DNA of 64,000 bases from PALSA-612 sp963776375. Its GTDB lineage: Bacteria > Actinomycetota > Thermoleophilia > Gaiellales > Gaiellaceae. The translations under genes were made by a program, and so were the position numbers. Positions 25,931 through 34,606 of the stretch are shown here, piece by piece (the stretch's first letter is position 1; every line of letters starts with the position of its first letter). The stretch is taken from positions 930,001-994,000 of the forward strand of contig CAVZMF010000002.1 of assembly GCA_963776375.1 (NCBI GenBank). The letters run 5' to 3'. Under the pieces are notes generated by a model. It saw only the letters and a list, made by a program, of their open reading frames with translations, did no database searches and had not been told where the DNA came from.

Positions 25931-28734
25931 CAGCGCGCGCGGCCGTGCGGGCGCGTCCGCCGGCGCTGCCGCCGACGCTCGCGCTTCGACTGCGAGCGCG
26001 AGGCCGCACCGTCGCCCGGAGCGGGCGCCACGGCGGCCCCGGCCACGGCCGGCTCCGGCTCCGGCTCCAGCTCGCCGTCGCCGCCCTCGGCCTCCACGGC
26101 CACTGCCGCCGGAACGGGCTCAGGCGCAGGCGCGGCGACCCGGCCGCCGACGCCCTTCTCGATCACGTCGACGCCCTTCCGCCGGCGGTACTCGGGCTCC
26201 CGCTCCTTGAAGATGGTCAGAATCGGCGCTGCGATGAAGATGGACGAGTAGGCGCCCGCGATGATCCCGATCAGCAGGGCGAACGCGAAGTCCTTGAGCG
26301 TCTCGCCGCCGAAGAGGAGCAACGAGCCGATCGGCAGCAGCGTGATGAACGTCGTCGCCAGCGAGCGCCTGATCGTCTCCCACAGCGAGACGTTCGCGAT
26401 CGTCGCGAACGACGCGCGGCGCATGATCGGGACGTTTTCGCGGATGCGGTCGAAGATGATGATCGTGTCGTAGATCGAGTAGCCGAGCACGGTCAGCACC
26501 GCGGCGACGGTGGCCGTGCTCACCTCCCGCTGCGAGATCGAGTACACGCCGAACGTGATCAGGATGTCGTGGGCGAGCGCGACCAGCACCGGGATCGCGT
26601 ACTTCCAGTCGAAGCGCAGCGCGATGTAGCCCGCGATCAGGAGCAGCGAGACGACGATCGCGAGGATCGCCGAGTCGGCGACCTGGCTCGAGAAGCTGGA
26701 GGAGACGACGCGCGAGTCCGGGTTCTTGGTCACGCCGAGCTTCGACTGGAGCAGGTCGGTGAACTTCTGCTGGTCGGCCGCGGAGATGGTCTTCATCCGC
26801 ACCTGGAAGGACGTGTACGTGTTGCTGCCCTTCGGGACGGGCTCGCCGCGGCCCTGCACCTGCGCCTCGGGCCGTCCGATCTGGCTCGCCAGGTCGCTGA
26901 CCTGGCCGGTCGTATGCGGCTTCGGCGTCACGAAGCTGATCTGGCTCCCGCCCTTGAAGTCGATGCCCAGGTTCAGGCCCTGTACGGCGAGCGAGATCAC
27001 GCCGGCGAGGACGATCCCGCCCGAGATCGCGAACCAGGTCTTGCGCTTGCCCATGAAGTCGATCTGCAGGAACTTGCCGTGCTGCTCGTGGGCGGCCCCG
27101 AGGAAGCGCGGGTGGCTGAACCAGCGGAAGCCGGACAGCAGCCCGAGCATCGCGCGCGTGGCCGCGACGGCCGTGACCAGCGAGATCACGGTGCCGATCA
27201 ACAGCATGAGCGCGAAGCCCTTCACCTGCGCCGTCGCGACGGCGAAGAGCACGAGCGCCGTGATCACCGTCACGACGTTCGCGTCGATGATCGTGTGGAA
27301 GCCCTTCTGGTACCCCGTCGTCACAGCGGCGCGCACCGATTTGCCGGCGCGCACCTCTTCCTTGATCCGTTCGAAGATGACCACGTTCGCGTCTGCGGCC
27401 ACGCCGATGGTCAGGATCAGCCCCGCGAAGCCCGGCAGGGTCACGGTCACGCCGAGGAGCAGGATGGCCGCGTACATGAACGCGGCGTAGATGGCGAGAC
27501 CGATCACGGCGACGACGCCGAGGAAGCGGTAGAGGACGATCAGGAAGATCCCGACGATGAGCAGCGCGATCAGCGCGGCGGTCTTCGCCTGGTCGAGCGA
27601 GCTCTGGCCCAGGGTCGCCGAGACGTTCGTCTGCTCGACGCGCTTGAACGGGATCGGCAGCGCGCCGTACTTGAGCACGAGCGCGAGGTCGTGCGCCTCC
27701 TGCGTGGTCACGCCCGTGATCTGGCCGCCGCCGGAGATGCCGTCGGACAAGGCCGAGTCGGTGTAGTCGATCTGCGGGAAGGACTTGATGTCGCGGTCGA
27801 GGACGATCGCGAAGTGCTGCGGCGACTGACGGAGCTGCCCGCGCTGGTACAGGCGCCGCGTCACGCGCTGGAACTCCTGGTCGCCGTGGCTGTGGAAGGA
27901 CAGGCGGACGAGGGGGGCGCCCGTCGTCGGATCGACGTCGGCGCGCACGCCGCCCGCGTTCAGGTCCTTGCCGGTCAGCTCCGGGATGCCCTCCGCCTTC
28001 GAGTCCGTGGCCGGCCGGTACTTGAAGAGATAGAAGTTCTTGACGGCCGGGCTCGCCGTGGAGCCGGGGCAGACGGCGGGCGCCGTCTTCGGGTTCGTCG
28101 AGCCGCAGGTGATGATCACGGTGCCGCGCGGGACGGCGAAGGCCTGCTCGCCCTCGAGCAGCTTCGGGTGCTCGGCCGTGAACAGCCCCGCCTTCGTCGA
28201 GGCCGGGCCGGAGACGAGCTTGTGCTTCTTGTCGAAGAGGTACCACTCCCCTGGCTTCCCGTTCGACTTGGCGAGCGCGAGAGACTGGACTGGCCTCAGG
28301 AGGGCATACCGCGAGGCGGCCGGCGTGATGTTCCCCTGCGAGTCGATCGAGGGGCTCGTCATGTCGGCCTCGAGGTCGTAGAGCTCGAGCTGCGCCGTCT
28401 GCCCGATGATCTTCGCCGCCTTCTGCGGATCGTGGATGCCGGCGAGCTGGATGACGATCTGCTTTGGATCCTGCTTGCGGATCTCGGGCTCGTTGACGCC
28501 GAGCCCGTTGATGCGGTCCTGCATGATCGAGACGGCCGTGTCCAGGTCGTCCGAGGTGACCTTGTGGTTCGGAAGGTTCTCCGCCTGGAGGACGACCTCG
28601 AGACCGCCCCGCAGGTCGAGGCCGAGCGTCGCGTGCTTCTGCGCCGGGGATCCGGGAACCTCGAGCATGAGCGCTCCGACCAGGGCGCCGATGATCACGA
28701 GCAGCAGTACGAGGTACTTCCGGCGTTCACGCAC
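25930..28734 (-). CDS. secDF: Fused protein translocase subunit SecDF
   Basis: A 934-aa fusion of SecD and SecF. SecD occupies about 1-545, with the first membrane helix at 7-25, LGLDLRGGLEVVL, a large P1 periplasmic domain, and the ADANVVIFERIKEE-type motif of helix 4. SecF begins near 555 (MGKRKTWFAISGG) and has LGIDFKGGSQISF, YSIYDTIIIFDRIREN and a final helix bundle. SecDF uses the proton gradient to complete Sec-dependent export. The roughly 75-residue C-terminal tail is Pro/Ala/Glu-rich, then strongly basic, and is additional to the core. GTG 28734 is the likely start. The gene follows yajC by 36 bases in the usual yajC-secD-secF order, downstream of tgt and queA as in many bacteria. 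Confidence 0.95.
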   Translation of the reverse strand: MRERRKYLVLLLVIIGALVGALMLEVPGSPAQKHATLGLDLRGGLEVVLQAENLPNHKVTSDDLDTAVSIMQDRINGLGVNEPEIRKQDPKQIVIQLAGIHDPQKAAKIIGQTAQLELYDLEADMTSPSIDSQGNITPAASRYALLRPVQSLALAKSNGKPGEWYLFDKKHKLVSGPASTKAGLFTAEHPKLLEGEQAFAVPRGTVIITCGSTNPKTAPAVCPGSTASPAVKNFYLFKYRPATDSKAEGIPELTGKDLNAGGVRADVDPTTGAPLVRLSFHSHGDQEFQRVTRRLYQRGQLRQSPQHFAIVLDRDIKSFPQIDYTDSALSDGISGGGQITGVTTQEAHDLALVLKYGALPIPFKRVEQTNVSATLGQSSLDQAKTAALIALLIVGIFLIVLYRFLGVVAVIGLAIYAAFMYAAILLLGVTVTLPGFAGLILTIGVAADANVVIFERIKEEVRAGKSVRAAVTTGYQKGFHTIIDANVVTVITALVLFAVATAQVKGFALMLLIGTVISLVTAVAATRAMLGLLSGFRWFSHPRFLGAAHEQHGKFLQIDFMGKRKTWFAISGGIVLAGVISLAVQGLNLGIDFKGGSQISFVTPKPHTTGQVSDLASQIGRPEAQVQGRGEPVPKGSNTYTSFQVRMKTISAADQQKFTDLLQSKLGVTKNPDSRVVSSSFSSQVADSAILAIVVSLLLIAGYIALRFDWKYAIPVLVALAHDILITFGVYSISQREVSTATVAAVLTVLGYSIYDTIIIFDRIRENVPIMRRASFATIANVSLWETIRRSLATTFITLLPIGSLLLFGGETLKDFAFALLIGIIAGAYSSIFIAAPILTIFKEREPEYRRRKGVDVIEKGVGGRVAAPAPEPVPAAVAVEAEGGDGELEPEPEPAVAGAAVAPAPGDGAASRSQSKRERRRQRRRTRPHGRAR

Positions 28735-28770
28735 AGGAGTAGCCCAGATTACCGATGTTGCAGGGGTAGC

Positions 28771-29082
28771 CTACCGGCCTGCCGGAACGTCTTCGGGCTC
28801 ACCGGCCGTCTCGTCGATCGTCGTCACCGCGGCGACGGCGCGCCGGTCGAGCCGGACCTCGACGCCGGGCGAGATCTCGACGGACAGCTCCTCTCCGTAG
28901 ACCCCGCGCACGGTGCCGTGGATGCCGCCCGCCGTGATGATCTCGTCACCCGGCTCGAGCAGCTCGATCAGCCGCATCAGGTCCTCGACCTGGCGGCGCT
29001 GCCGCCGCCGCTGGGGCACGACCCAGACGAACCAGAAGAGGACGAGGAGGGCGATGAGGACAACGAGCGCGACTATGGACAC
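28771..29082 (-). CDS. yajC: Preprotein translocase subunit YajC
   Basis: A 103-aa single-pass membrane protein: helix at about 3-20 (ALVVLIALLVLFWFVWVV), then the family's PQRRRQRRQ junction and a small beta domain (LEPGDEIITAGGIHGTVRGV). YajC associates with SecDF and the SecYEG channel. The start is GTG 29082, chosen for the strong AAGGAG ribosome site a few bases upstream. This makes the gene overlap the end of tgt by ten bases. It lies directly upstream of secDF. Confidence 0.92.
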   Translation of the reverse strand: MSIVALVVLIALLVLFWFVWVVPQRRRQRRQVEDLMRLIELLEPGDEIITAGGIHGTVRGVYGEELSVEISPGVEVRLDRRAVAAVTTIDETAGEPEDVPAGR

Positions 29083-30218
29083 GGCATCTCCTTCCGGCCC
29101 GGGGCTTCCGGAGAAAAGAGCCCGAGCCGGGACTCGGCTTGTCGCTTGAAGTCTGCCAGCCGCCCGGCCTCGATCGCCTCGCGGGCCCCGGCGGTCAGGC
29201 GGAGCAGGAAGCGCAGGTTGTGCAGCGTGAGCAGGCGCAGGCCGAGGATCTCCTGCTGGGTGACCAGGTGCCGGATGTACGCGCGCGAGAAGCGCGTGCA
29301 GGCAGGGCAGTCGCAGTCCTCGTCGAGCGGCCCGGGATCTCGGGTGAAGCGCGCGTTCCTGAGGTTGAGGCGCCCTTCCCAGGTCAGCGCGGAGCCCGTC
29401 CGACCGACCCTGGTCGGCAGCACGCAGTCGAACATGTCGATCCCGCGCTCGACGACGTCCAGGATGCCGAGCGGATCGCCGATCCCCATGAAGTAGCGCG
29501 GCTTCTCCGTGGGCAAGAGCGGCGCCGCGGCGGCGACGGTCTCGAGCATGACGTCGCGGCTCTCCCCCACGCTGAGTCCCCCGAGCGCGTGCCCGTCGAA
29601 GCCGAGCGCGACGATCTCCTCCACCGAGCGCCGGCGGAGCTCCGGGTCGACGCCGCCCTGGGCGATCCCGAACAGGAGCTGCCCCGGCGCGCGCGGGGCC
29701 GCGACCTGGCGGCGCGCCCAGGCGGTGGTCAGCTCCACGGCGCGCCGGGCGTCGGCCTCGGAGGCGTCCACCGGCGGGCAGACGTCGAGGCACATGGCGA
29801 TGTCGGAGCCGAGCAGCGCCTGCACGACGGCGACGCTCTCGGGGGTGAAACGGGCCGCGTCGCCGTCGTAGACGGAGCGGAAGGTGACCCCGTCCTCGTC
29901 GCAGGCGAGCAGCGTGTCGCGGAGCGAGAAGACCTGGAAGCCGCCGGAGTCGGTGAGAATCGGCCCGTCCCAGCCCATGAAGGCGTGCAGGCCGCCGAGG
30001 CCGGCGATCGTCTCCGCCCCGGGCCGGAAGTGCAGGTGGTACGTGTTGCCGAGGACGATCGAAGCGCCGAGGCGGTGGAGCTCGTCGGGGTCGACGGCCT
30101 TCACGGTCGCCTTCGTCCCCACCGGCATGAACACGGGCGTCGGCACGTCGCCGTGCGCGGTGCGCAGGACGCCCGCACGAGCTGCACCGTCCTTCGCCGT
30201 GACCTCGAAGCAGCTCAG
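29073..30218 (-). CDS. tgt: Queuine tRNA-ribosyltransferase (probable CTG start)
   Basis: tRNA-guanine transglycosylase, which exchanges G34 for queuine/preQ1 in GUN anticodons. Present are DSGGFQVFSL, GGLSVGE, the nucleophile region DMFDCVLPTRVGRTG, and the zinc site CDCPAC plus a downstream His. The first ATG/GTG in frame is GTG 30146 inside TPVFMPVGT, which would remove about 24 conserved N-terminal residues (CFEVTAKDGAARAGVLRT). The only plausible start that keeps them is CTG 30218, which overlaps the previous TGA by four bases (CTGA) exactly as its neighbours do with ATGA or GTGA. That gives 381 aa, the normal family length. The gene sits between two small genes and yajC in the queA cluster. 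Confidence 0.9.
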   Translation of the reverse strand: MSCFEVTAKDGAARAGVLRTAHGDVPTPVFMPVGTKATVKAVDPDELHRLGASIVLGNTYHLHFRPGAETIAGLGGLHAFMGWDGPILTDSGGFQVFSLRDTLLACDEDGVTFRSVYDGDAARFTPESVAVVQALLGSDIAMCLDVCPPVDASEADARRAVELTTAWARRQVAAPRAPGQLLFGIAQGGVDPELRRRSVEEIVALGFDGHALGGLSVGESRDVMLETVAAAAPLLPTEKPRYFMGIGDPLGILDVVERGIDMFDCVLPTRVGRTGSALTWEGRLNLRNARFTRDPGPLDEDCDCPACTRFSRAYIRHLVTQQEILGLRLLTLHNLRFLLRLTAGAREAIEAGRLADFKRQAESRLGLFSPEAPGRKEMPCP

Positions 30219-30592
30219 GGGAGCGCGAGGACGTCCGGCTCGACCCAGGCGCGGCGGCCCGACGCGAGCGTGTCGGCGCTCCAGTGCCGGCCGATGCTTG
30301 CTCCGTCGAACAGCAGCGGGAAACGCTCGACGAAGGCGTCGAAGTCGTCGAGGCCCGGCTCGACCTCGATCGCGTGCGCGACGAGCCGGATCCAGAAGCG
30401 GGTCAGCGTCTCGTGATAGCGATCGCCCTCGCCGTGCGCCTCGGCGACGTGCCGGAGCATCCGCGCGATCCGGTCGCCGCCCGCCTCCGGACCCTCGTCG
30501 CGAATCACCAGCCAGGCCAGGCGGACGTGCTCGCGGTGACCGAGGCGCGGCGCGCCGGCGAGCGCGGCTTCGAGGTACTCGCCGTCAGTCAT
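30215..30592 (-). CDS. Conserved 125-aa protein of unknown function
   Basis: I do not know this protein's function. It is fairly distinctive: GHREHVRLAWLVIRDEG followed by KYHETLTRFWIRLVAHA-like text (here RYHETLTRFWIRLVAHA), with several histidines and acidic residues that could bind a metal. It is all-helical by pattern, with no membrane segment. Start ATG 30592 overlaps the upstream stop by four bases, and its own stop overlaps the proposed CTG start of tgt. It is co-translated with the queuosine genes, but that alone does not prove a role in tRNA modification. Confidence 0.7.
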   Translation of the reverse strand: MTDGEYLEAALAGAPRLGHREHVRLAWLVIRDEGPEAGGDRIARMLRHVAEAHGEGDRYHETLTRFWIRLVAHAIEVEPGLDDFDAFVERFPLLFDGASIGRHWSADTLASGRRAWVEPDVLALP

Positions 30593-30903
30593 GACTCGCA
30601 CGATACTCCGCCCGCTGGCCGCTGCGCCTCGAACCACGCGTGGACGGCCTCGGCGGCTCCGGCGTCGGCAGCGGGGTCCGCCTCGGCGCCCAGGTTGCTC
30701 CGGATGCGACCGAACTCGGCGGCAAGCGCCCTGGCCGGCGCCGCGCTTCCCAGGAGCAAGGCGACCCGCTCGACAGCGGCGTTGCCCGCCTCGTCGCCGG
30801 CGGTCGCGAGCGGCGGCCACACCGAGGCGAGCAGGTCGGCGAGTTCCTCCTCGCCGCCGTCGTGCCAGAAGCTCCGCCACTCGTTCGCGCTCCGCGGTCT
30901 CAC
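30589..30903 (-). CDS. Small 104-aa helical protein in the queA-tgt cluster
   Basis: This 104-aa protein is unrecognised. It starts at GTG 30903 with a four-base overlap (GTGA) on the queA stop and ends with a four-base overlap on the next gene. Its text (NEWRSFWHDGGEEELADLLASVWPPL, then AVERVALLLGSAAPARALAAEFGRIR) is an alanine- and leucine-rich helical protein without a membrane segment. Coding is supported by exact overlaps on both sides. No function can be assigned. Confidence 0.65.
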   Translation of the reverse strand: MRPRSANEWRSFWHDGGEEELADLLASVWPPLATAGDEAGNAAVERVALLLGSAAPARALAAEFGRIRSNLGAEADPAADAGAAEAVHAWFEAQRPAGGVSCES

Positions 30904-31841
30904 AGGATCAGCATTGCATCCCCGAACGAGTAGAAGCGGTAGCGCTCGGCGACCGCGAGCCGATACAGCTCCCTCGTCTCCTCGACGCCGCAGAAGGCCA
31001 TCACGAGCGCGAGCAGCGTCGTGCGCGGCAGGTGGAAGTTGGTGAGCAGCGCATCGACCCGGCGGAACTCGAAGCCCGGGGTGACGAACAGCTCCGTCCG
31101 GCCGGCGAGCGGCGCGCCACGGGCCAGCGACTCGAGCACGCGAACGGACGTGGTTCCGGCAGCGAGCACCCGCGGCGCCTCGCGGATCCGCGACCATGCG
31201 TCCGGTTCGACCGAGTAGCGCTCGCCGTGCAGCCGGTGCCCTTCGAGGGTCGGCGTCGTCAGCGGACGGAAGGTGTCGAGCCCGACATGGAGCGTCACGC
31301 GCTCGACGTCGAGCCGGCCGAGGAGCTCGGTCGTGAAGTGCAGGCCGGCGGTCGGCGCGGCCGCCGAGCCGGGCTCGCGCGCGTACACGGTCTGGTAGCG
31401 CCCGGGATCGTCGAGCGGCTCCGTGATGTACGGCGGGAGCGGCGTCTCGCCGTCAGGCTCGCCCTCGAGGCGGACGAGCCAGCGGCCCTCGCCCAGCGCC
31501 TCCACGAGCTCGACCGGGCCGAGCCGCGTACCCGCGCACAGCCGCGCCGAGGGCCGCGCCAGCGCCTCCCAGAGCCCGTCGCCGAGCTCCTCGAGGAGCA
31601 GCACCTCGGCGGCGCCGCCGCCGGGCCGCAGCAGCCGCAGCCGCGCGTCCACGACGCGCGAGTCGTTGACGACGACGAGCTCGTCGTGCGTCAGCTCCTC
31701 CGGCAGCTCGCCGAAGCGCCGGTGTCTGATTGCACCGCCGCTGCGCTCGTAGACGAGCAGGCGCGACGCGTCACGCGGATCGGTCGGCCGCTGGGCGATT
31801 AGCTCCTGCGGGAGGTCGTAGTCGAGCGCCGCCGAGTCCAT
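30900..31841 (-). CDS. queA: S-adenosylmethionine:tRNA ribosyltransferase-isomerase
   Basis: QueA of 313 aa, slightly short for the family (about 340). It transfers the ribosyl moiety of SAM to preQ1 in tRNA to make epoxyqueuosine. Diagnostic segments are LIAQRPTDPRDASRLLVY, LVVVNDSRVV, PTAGLHFT, HVGLDTFRPL and TNFHLPRTTLLALVMAF. It starts at ATG 31841 and is the first gene of a minus-strand cluster running through tgt, yajC and secDF. A frameshifted queG, for the last step of queuosine synthesis, lies at 44209-45148. The start is 26 bases from the divergent gene at 31868. Confidence 0.95.
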   Translation of the reverse strand: MDSAALDYDLPQELIAQRPTDPRDASRLLVYERSGGAIRHRRFGELPEELTHDELVVVNDSRVVDARLRLLRPGGGAAEVLLLEELGDGLWEALARPSARLCAGTRLGPVELVEALGEGRWLVRLEGEPDGETPLPPYITEPLDDPGRYQTVYAREPGSAAAPTAGLHFTTELLGRLDVERVTLHVGLDTFRPLTTPTLEGHRLHGERYSVEPDAWSRIREAPRVLAAGTTSVRVLESLARGAPLAGRTELFVTPGFEFRRVDALLTNFHLPRTTLLALVMAFCGVEETRELYRLAVAERYRFYSFGDAMLIL

Positions 31842-31867
31842 CCGACTGCCAAGCTATCGTCGCGCCC

Positions 31868-32224
31868 GTGAGCGAAGGCCTACTCCGGCCACCGGCCCGA
31901 CCACTCGACGAGCAGATCTCCGCGGCGGTCCGAGACGGTGTTCGCGCCGAGGCTGCACCGGTCGGGCGCCACCTCGCCGAGGTGCGCGGGATGAGCGTCC
32001 GCGCGATCCGGCAGCTCGAGCGGATCGAGGAGAGCATCGGCGCGGAGCGCTCGGCCCGCGTGGACGACCTTGCCGTGCTCGTCGAGCTGATCTCCGCGGG
32101 CTGGCGGAGCGTCGACGAACGCCTCGCCCGCATCGAGGAGCTGCTCGGCGGCGACGAGCGGGTCGATGTCCTCGGCCTCGCGGGAACCGAGCACGACGAG
32201 CTTCGCCGCGCCGACGCGGCCTAG
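31868..32224 (+). CDS. Small helical/coiled-coil protein
   Basis: A 118-aa protein from GTG 31868, divergent from queA. It is mostly helix, with heptad-like runs (VRAIRQLERIEESIGAERSA and VDERLARIEELLGGDE), so it is probably a short coiled-coil protein. There is no membrane segment and no recognised family. Coding is supported by codon bias and by the absence of anything better on either strand, but the ribosome site is weak. The function is unknown. Confidence 0.5.
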   Translation: MSEGLLRPPARPLDEQISAAVRDGVRAEAAPVGRHLAEVRGMSVRAIRQLERIEESIGAERSARVDDLAVLVELISAGWRSVDERLARIEELLGGDERVDVLGLAGTEHDELRRADAA

Positions 32225-32248
32225 CGCTAGCTCGTCAGAGTAGGAGCT

Positions 32249-33148
32249 TCAGGTCACCAGAAGGATCGCGCCGCAGGCGGCGGCCCAGGCGACGATCGAC
32301 GCGAGCAGCGGCACGTCCCGCAACAGCACCTCTTCCGGCTCCTCGCCGGCGCCGCGCCCGCGGACGAGCCACACGTAGCGGCCGATCCCGAACACGACGA
32401 ACGGGACCGTGAGCACCATCCAGCGGGAGTTGCCGGCCAGCAGCGTGTACGCGGCGTAGACGAGCACTGCCGCGACCGCGAGCACGCCGACGAGCCTGTC
32501 CACGAGCTTCCGCGAATAGCCGGACAGGACGGGCCGCCCCGGCGCGGCGTCGGCCGCGACGAGGGCGATCTCCGCACGGCGCTTCGCGAGCGCGAGGAAC
32601 AGCGCGAGCAGCGCGGTGCAGACCAGGAGCCAGACCGAGATGTGCACGTACACCGCGACGGCGCCGGCCGCCGCGCGGATCACGAACAGCCCCGCGATCG
32701 CCGCCACGTCCAGCAGAACGATGTGTTTCAGCTCGAGCGAGTACGCGGCCTGTAGGCAGAAGAAGCCGAGCAGCAGCACGAGCGACCAGACGCCGAGCAG
32801 GGAAGCGAGCACGACGGCCACGGCAACGAGGACGAGCGCCAGCCAGACCGCGGCGCGCTCCGAGAGCTCGCCGCGCGCGATCGGGCGGAGCCGCTTGACC
32901 GGGTGGCGCCGGTCGAGCTCGACGTCCCGCAGGTCGTTGAGCAGGTACGCCGCGCTCGAGGCCGCGCAGTACACGACGAAGACGACGAGCGCCTCGACCC
33001 ACTTCTCCCACACGCCGATCTCGGCGGCGAAGACGATGCCGGCGAAGACGAGCAGGTTCTTCGTCCACTGCTTCGGCCGCATGGCGATGAGAGCCGCGCG
33101 TGCCCGGCTGCGTGCAAGCGGGAGCTCGAGTGCCTCGAGAACCGCCAC
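32249..33148 (-). CDS. UbiA-family prenyltransferase, decaprenyl-phosphate phosphoribosyltransferase-like
   Basis: A 299-aa integral membrane prenyltransferase with about eight helices. The prenyl-diphosphate/Mg motif NDxxDxxxD is present as NDLRDVELDRRHP, and the second aspartate-rich loop is in the middle of the protein. MRPKQWTKNLLVFAG at the start and SGYSRKLVDRLVGV near the end are typical of DPPR synthase, which joins phosphoribose to a polyprenyl phosphate for cell-wall pentose donors. The start is taken as GTG 33148, 11 bases after the kinase stop; ATG 33082 would begin right at MRPKQW. It follows the two-component pair in the same direction and may be part of its operon. Confidence 0.85.
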   Translation of the reverse strand: MAVLEALELPLARSRARAALIAMRPKQWTKNLLVFAGIVFAAEIGVWEKWVEALVVFVVYCAASSAAYLLNDLRDVELDRRHPVKRLRPIARGELSERAAVWLALVLVAVAVVLASLLGVWSLVLLLGFFCLQAAYSLELKHIVLLDVAAIAGLFVIRAAAGAVAVYVHISVWLLVCTALLALFLALAKRRAEIALVAADAAPGRPVLSGYSRKLVDRLVGVLAVAAVLVYAAYTLLAGNSRWMVLTVPFVVFGIGRYVWLVRGRGAGEEPEEVLLRDVPLLASIVAWAAACGAILLVT

Positions 33149-33159
33149 GGACGCGGATG

Positions 33160-34596
33160 CTAGACGCGCGAGGGCCTGATAGGGGGCGAGACCGGCAGGA
33201 CCAGCCGGAAACGGCTGCCTTCGCCGGGCGCAGCGTCGAGCTCGAGGCGGCCGCCCAGCGCCAGCGCCAGCTCCTGCGCGATCGCGAGCCCGAGCCCCGT
33301 GCCGCCTCCGTCGCGCGAATGGTCGCGGGAGAAGAAGGGCCGGAAGATGCGCTCGCGCTCGTCGGGCCGGACCCCCGGGCCGGTGTCGCCGACCAGCACG
33401 GAGACCGTCCCGTTGCCCGACGACAGCCGAAGGGCGACGCGCCCGCCGTCGGGCGTCCACCGGAACGCGTTCGAAAGCAAGTTGGAGATGATCTGCAGCA
33501 CGCGGTCTCCGTCCGTGAGGACGACCGGAGCCTCGCCGATGTCGCAGTGGTACTCGATCGAGCGCCTGCGCGCCTCCTCGCCGTAGGCCGCGTAGGCCTG
33601 GTCGAGAAGCCGGCCCATGTCGACCTCCTCCCGCAGCACGGTGAACCGGTGCGCGTCGAGCTTGGCCAGGTCGAGCACGTCGCCGACGAGGCGCTCGAGC
33701 CGGGCCGTCGCGGTGGCGACGACGTCGAGCGAGGCCTGCTGCGCGGCGGGATCGTCGGCGGTCAGGCCCTCGCGCATCGCCTCGACGTGCCCGCGGATCG
33801 CAGTCAGCGGCGTGCGCAGCTCGTGCGAGACGGTCATCAGGAAGTTGCGCTCGCGCTCCTCGGTCTCGGCGAGCCGGGCGGCCATCTCACGGAAGCGGTC
33901 GGCCAGGTGGCTGATCTCGTCTCCGCCCGGGACCTGCGGCACGGGGACGTTGTAGTTGCCCTGCGCGATCTGGTCGGCGGCCGCAGACAGGCCGAGCACC
34001 GGCTTGGTGATGCGGCGCGAGGCGTACCAGGCGAGGACTCCGGCGACGAGCAGCCCGCCGAGGATGGAGACGCCGAAGAACTTCATCAGCGTCACCCAGG
34101 TGTCACGGAGCTCGGTCTGCGGCTTCGCGATGACGAGCACTCCGAGCGTCGTGTCCCCGGCCGTGAGCGGCCCCGCGACGCCGATCAGGGCGCGGTCGTG
34201 CGGCGGCGTGAAGTCGAAGGACTGCGTGGTTCCCGCCTTGATCCGCTCGAGGTCGATCTTCTTGCGCGCGTCCGCCGGCAGCCTCCGCAGGCCCGCGGTC
34301 CCCTCCCCCTCGCCGGGGAACGGCGGGACGCCGAAGTAGTAGATGAGGTCGCCGGTCGCCTTCTCGAGCTGGCCCGGCTCGATCGCGGGCGCCGACTGCC
34401 CCAGGTCGATGACGTCGGTCGCCTGCTGGGAGAGCAGCCTGTTCAGGCCCGCGGCCTCGCGGCGCAACTCCTTCAGCGACTGCGAGCGCGAGTAGTTCGA
34501 CAGCAGCTGGAAGGCAATCGCCACCGAGACGAAGCCGGCTGCGACGATGCCGGCCAGGAACAGTGCCGGCAGCCGGAAGCGCAGCGAGCGCATCAT
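33160..34596 (-). CDS. Sensor histidine kinase (HAMP, HisKA, HATPase)
   Basis: A 478-aa membrane sensor kinase. It has a first helix at about 12-30, an extracytoplasmic sensor of about 140 residues, and a second helix near 175-195. A HAMP domain follows, then the phosphorylation box MTVSHELRTPLTAIRGH near 255 and an ATP-binding domain with NLLSNAFRWTP, VGDTGPGV and GTGLGLAI. All catalytic motifs are intact. It lies 10 bases downstream of its probable partner, the response regulator at 34607-35311. The signal is unknown. The downstream UbiA-type gene hints at cell-envelope control. Confidence 0.93.
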   Translation of the reverse strand: MMRSLRFRLPALFLAGIVAAGFVSVAIAFQLLSNYSRSQSLKELRREAAGLNRLLSQQATDVIDLGQSAPAIEPGQLEKATGDLIYYFGVPPFPGEGEGTAGLRRLPADARKKIDLERIKAGTTQSFDFTPPHDRALIGVAGPLTAGDTTLGVLVIAKPQTELRDTWVTLMKFFGVSILGGLLVAGVLAWYASRRITKPVLGLSAAADQIAQGNYNVPVPQVPGGDEISHLADRFREMAARLAETEERERNFLMTVSHELRTPLTAIRGHVEAMREGLTADDPAAQQASLDVVATATARLERLVGDVLDLAKLDAHRFTVLREEVDMGRLLDQAYAAYGEEARRRSIEYHCDIGEAPVVLTDGDRVLQIISNLLSNAFRWTPDGGRVALRLSSGNGTVSVLVGDTGPGVRPDERERIFRPFFSRDHSRDGGGTGLGLAIAQELALALGGRLELDAAPGEGSRFRLVLPVSPPIRPSRV

Positions 34597-34606
34597 CGGG
34601 GACAGC

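Noticed and set aside
25945..29496. A very long plus-strand open frame opposite secDF, yajC and tgt
   Set aside because: It is the antisense shadow of real genes; its protein is Arg/Asp/His-rich without any domain, which is typical of high-GC shadow frames.
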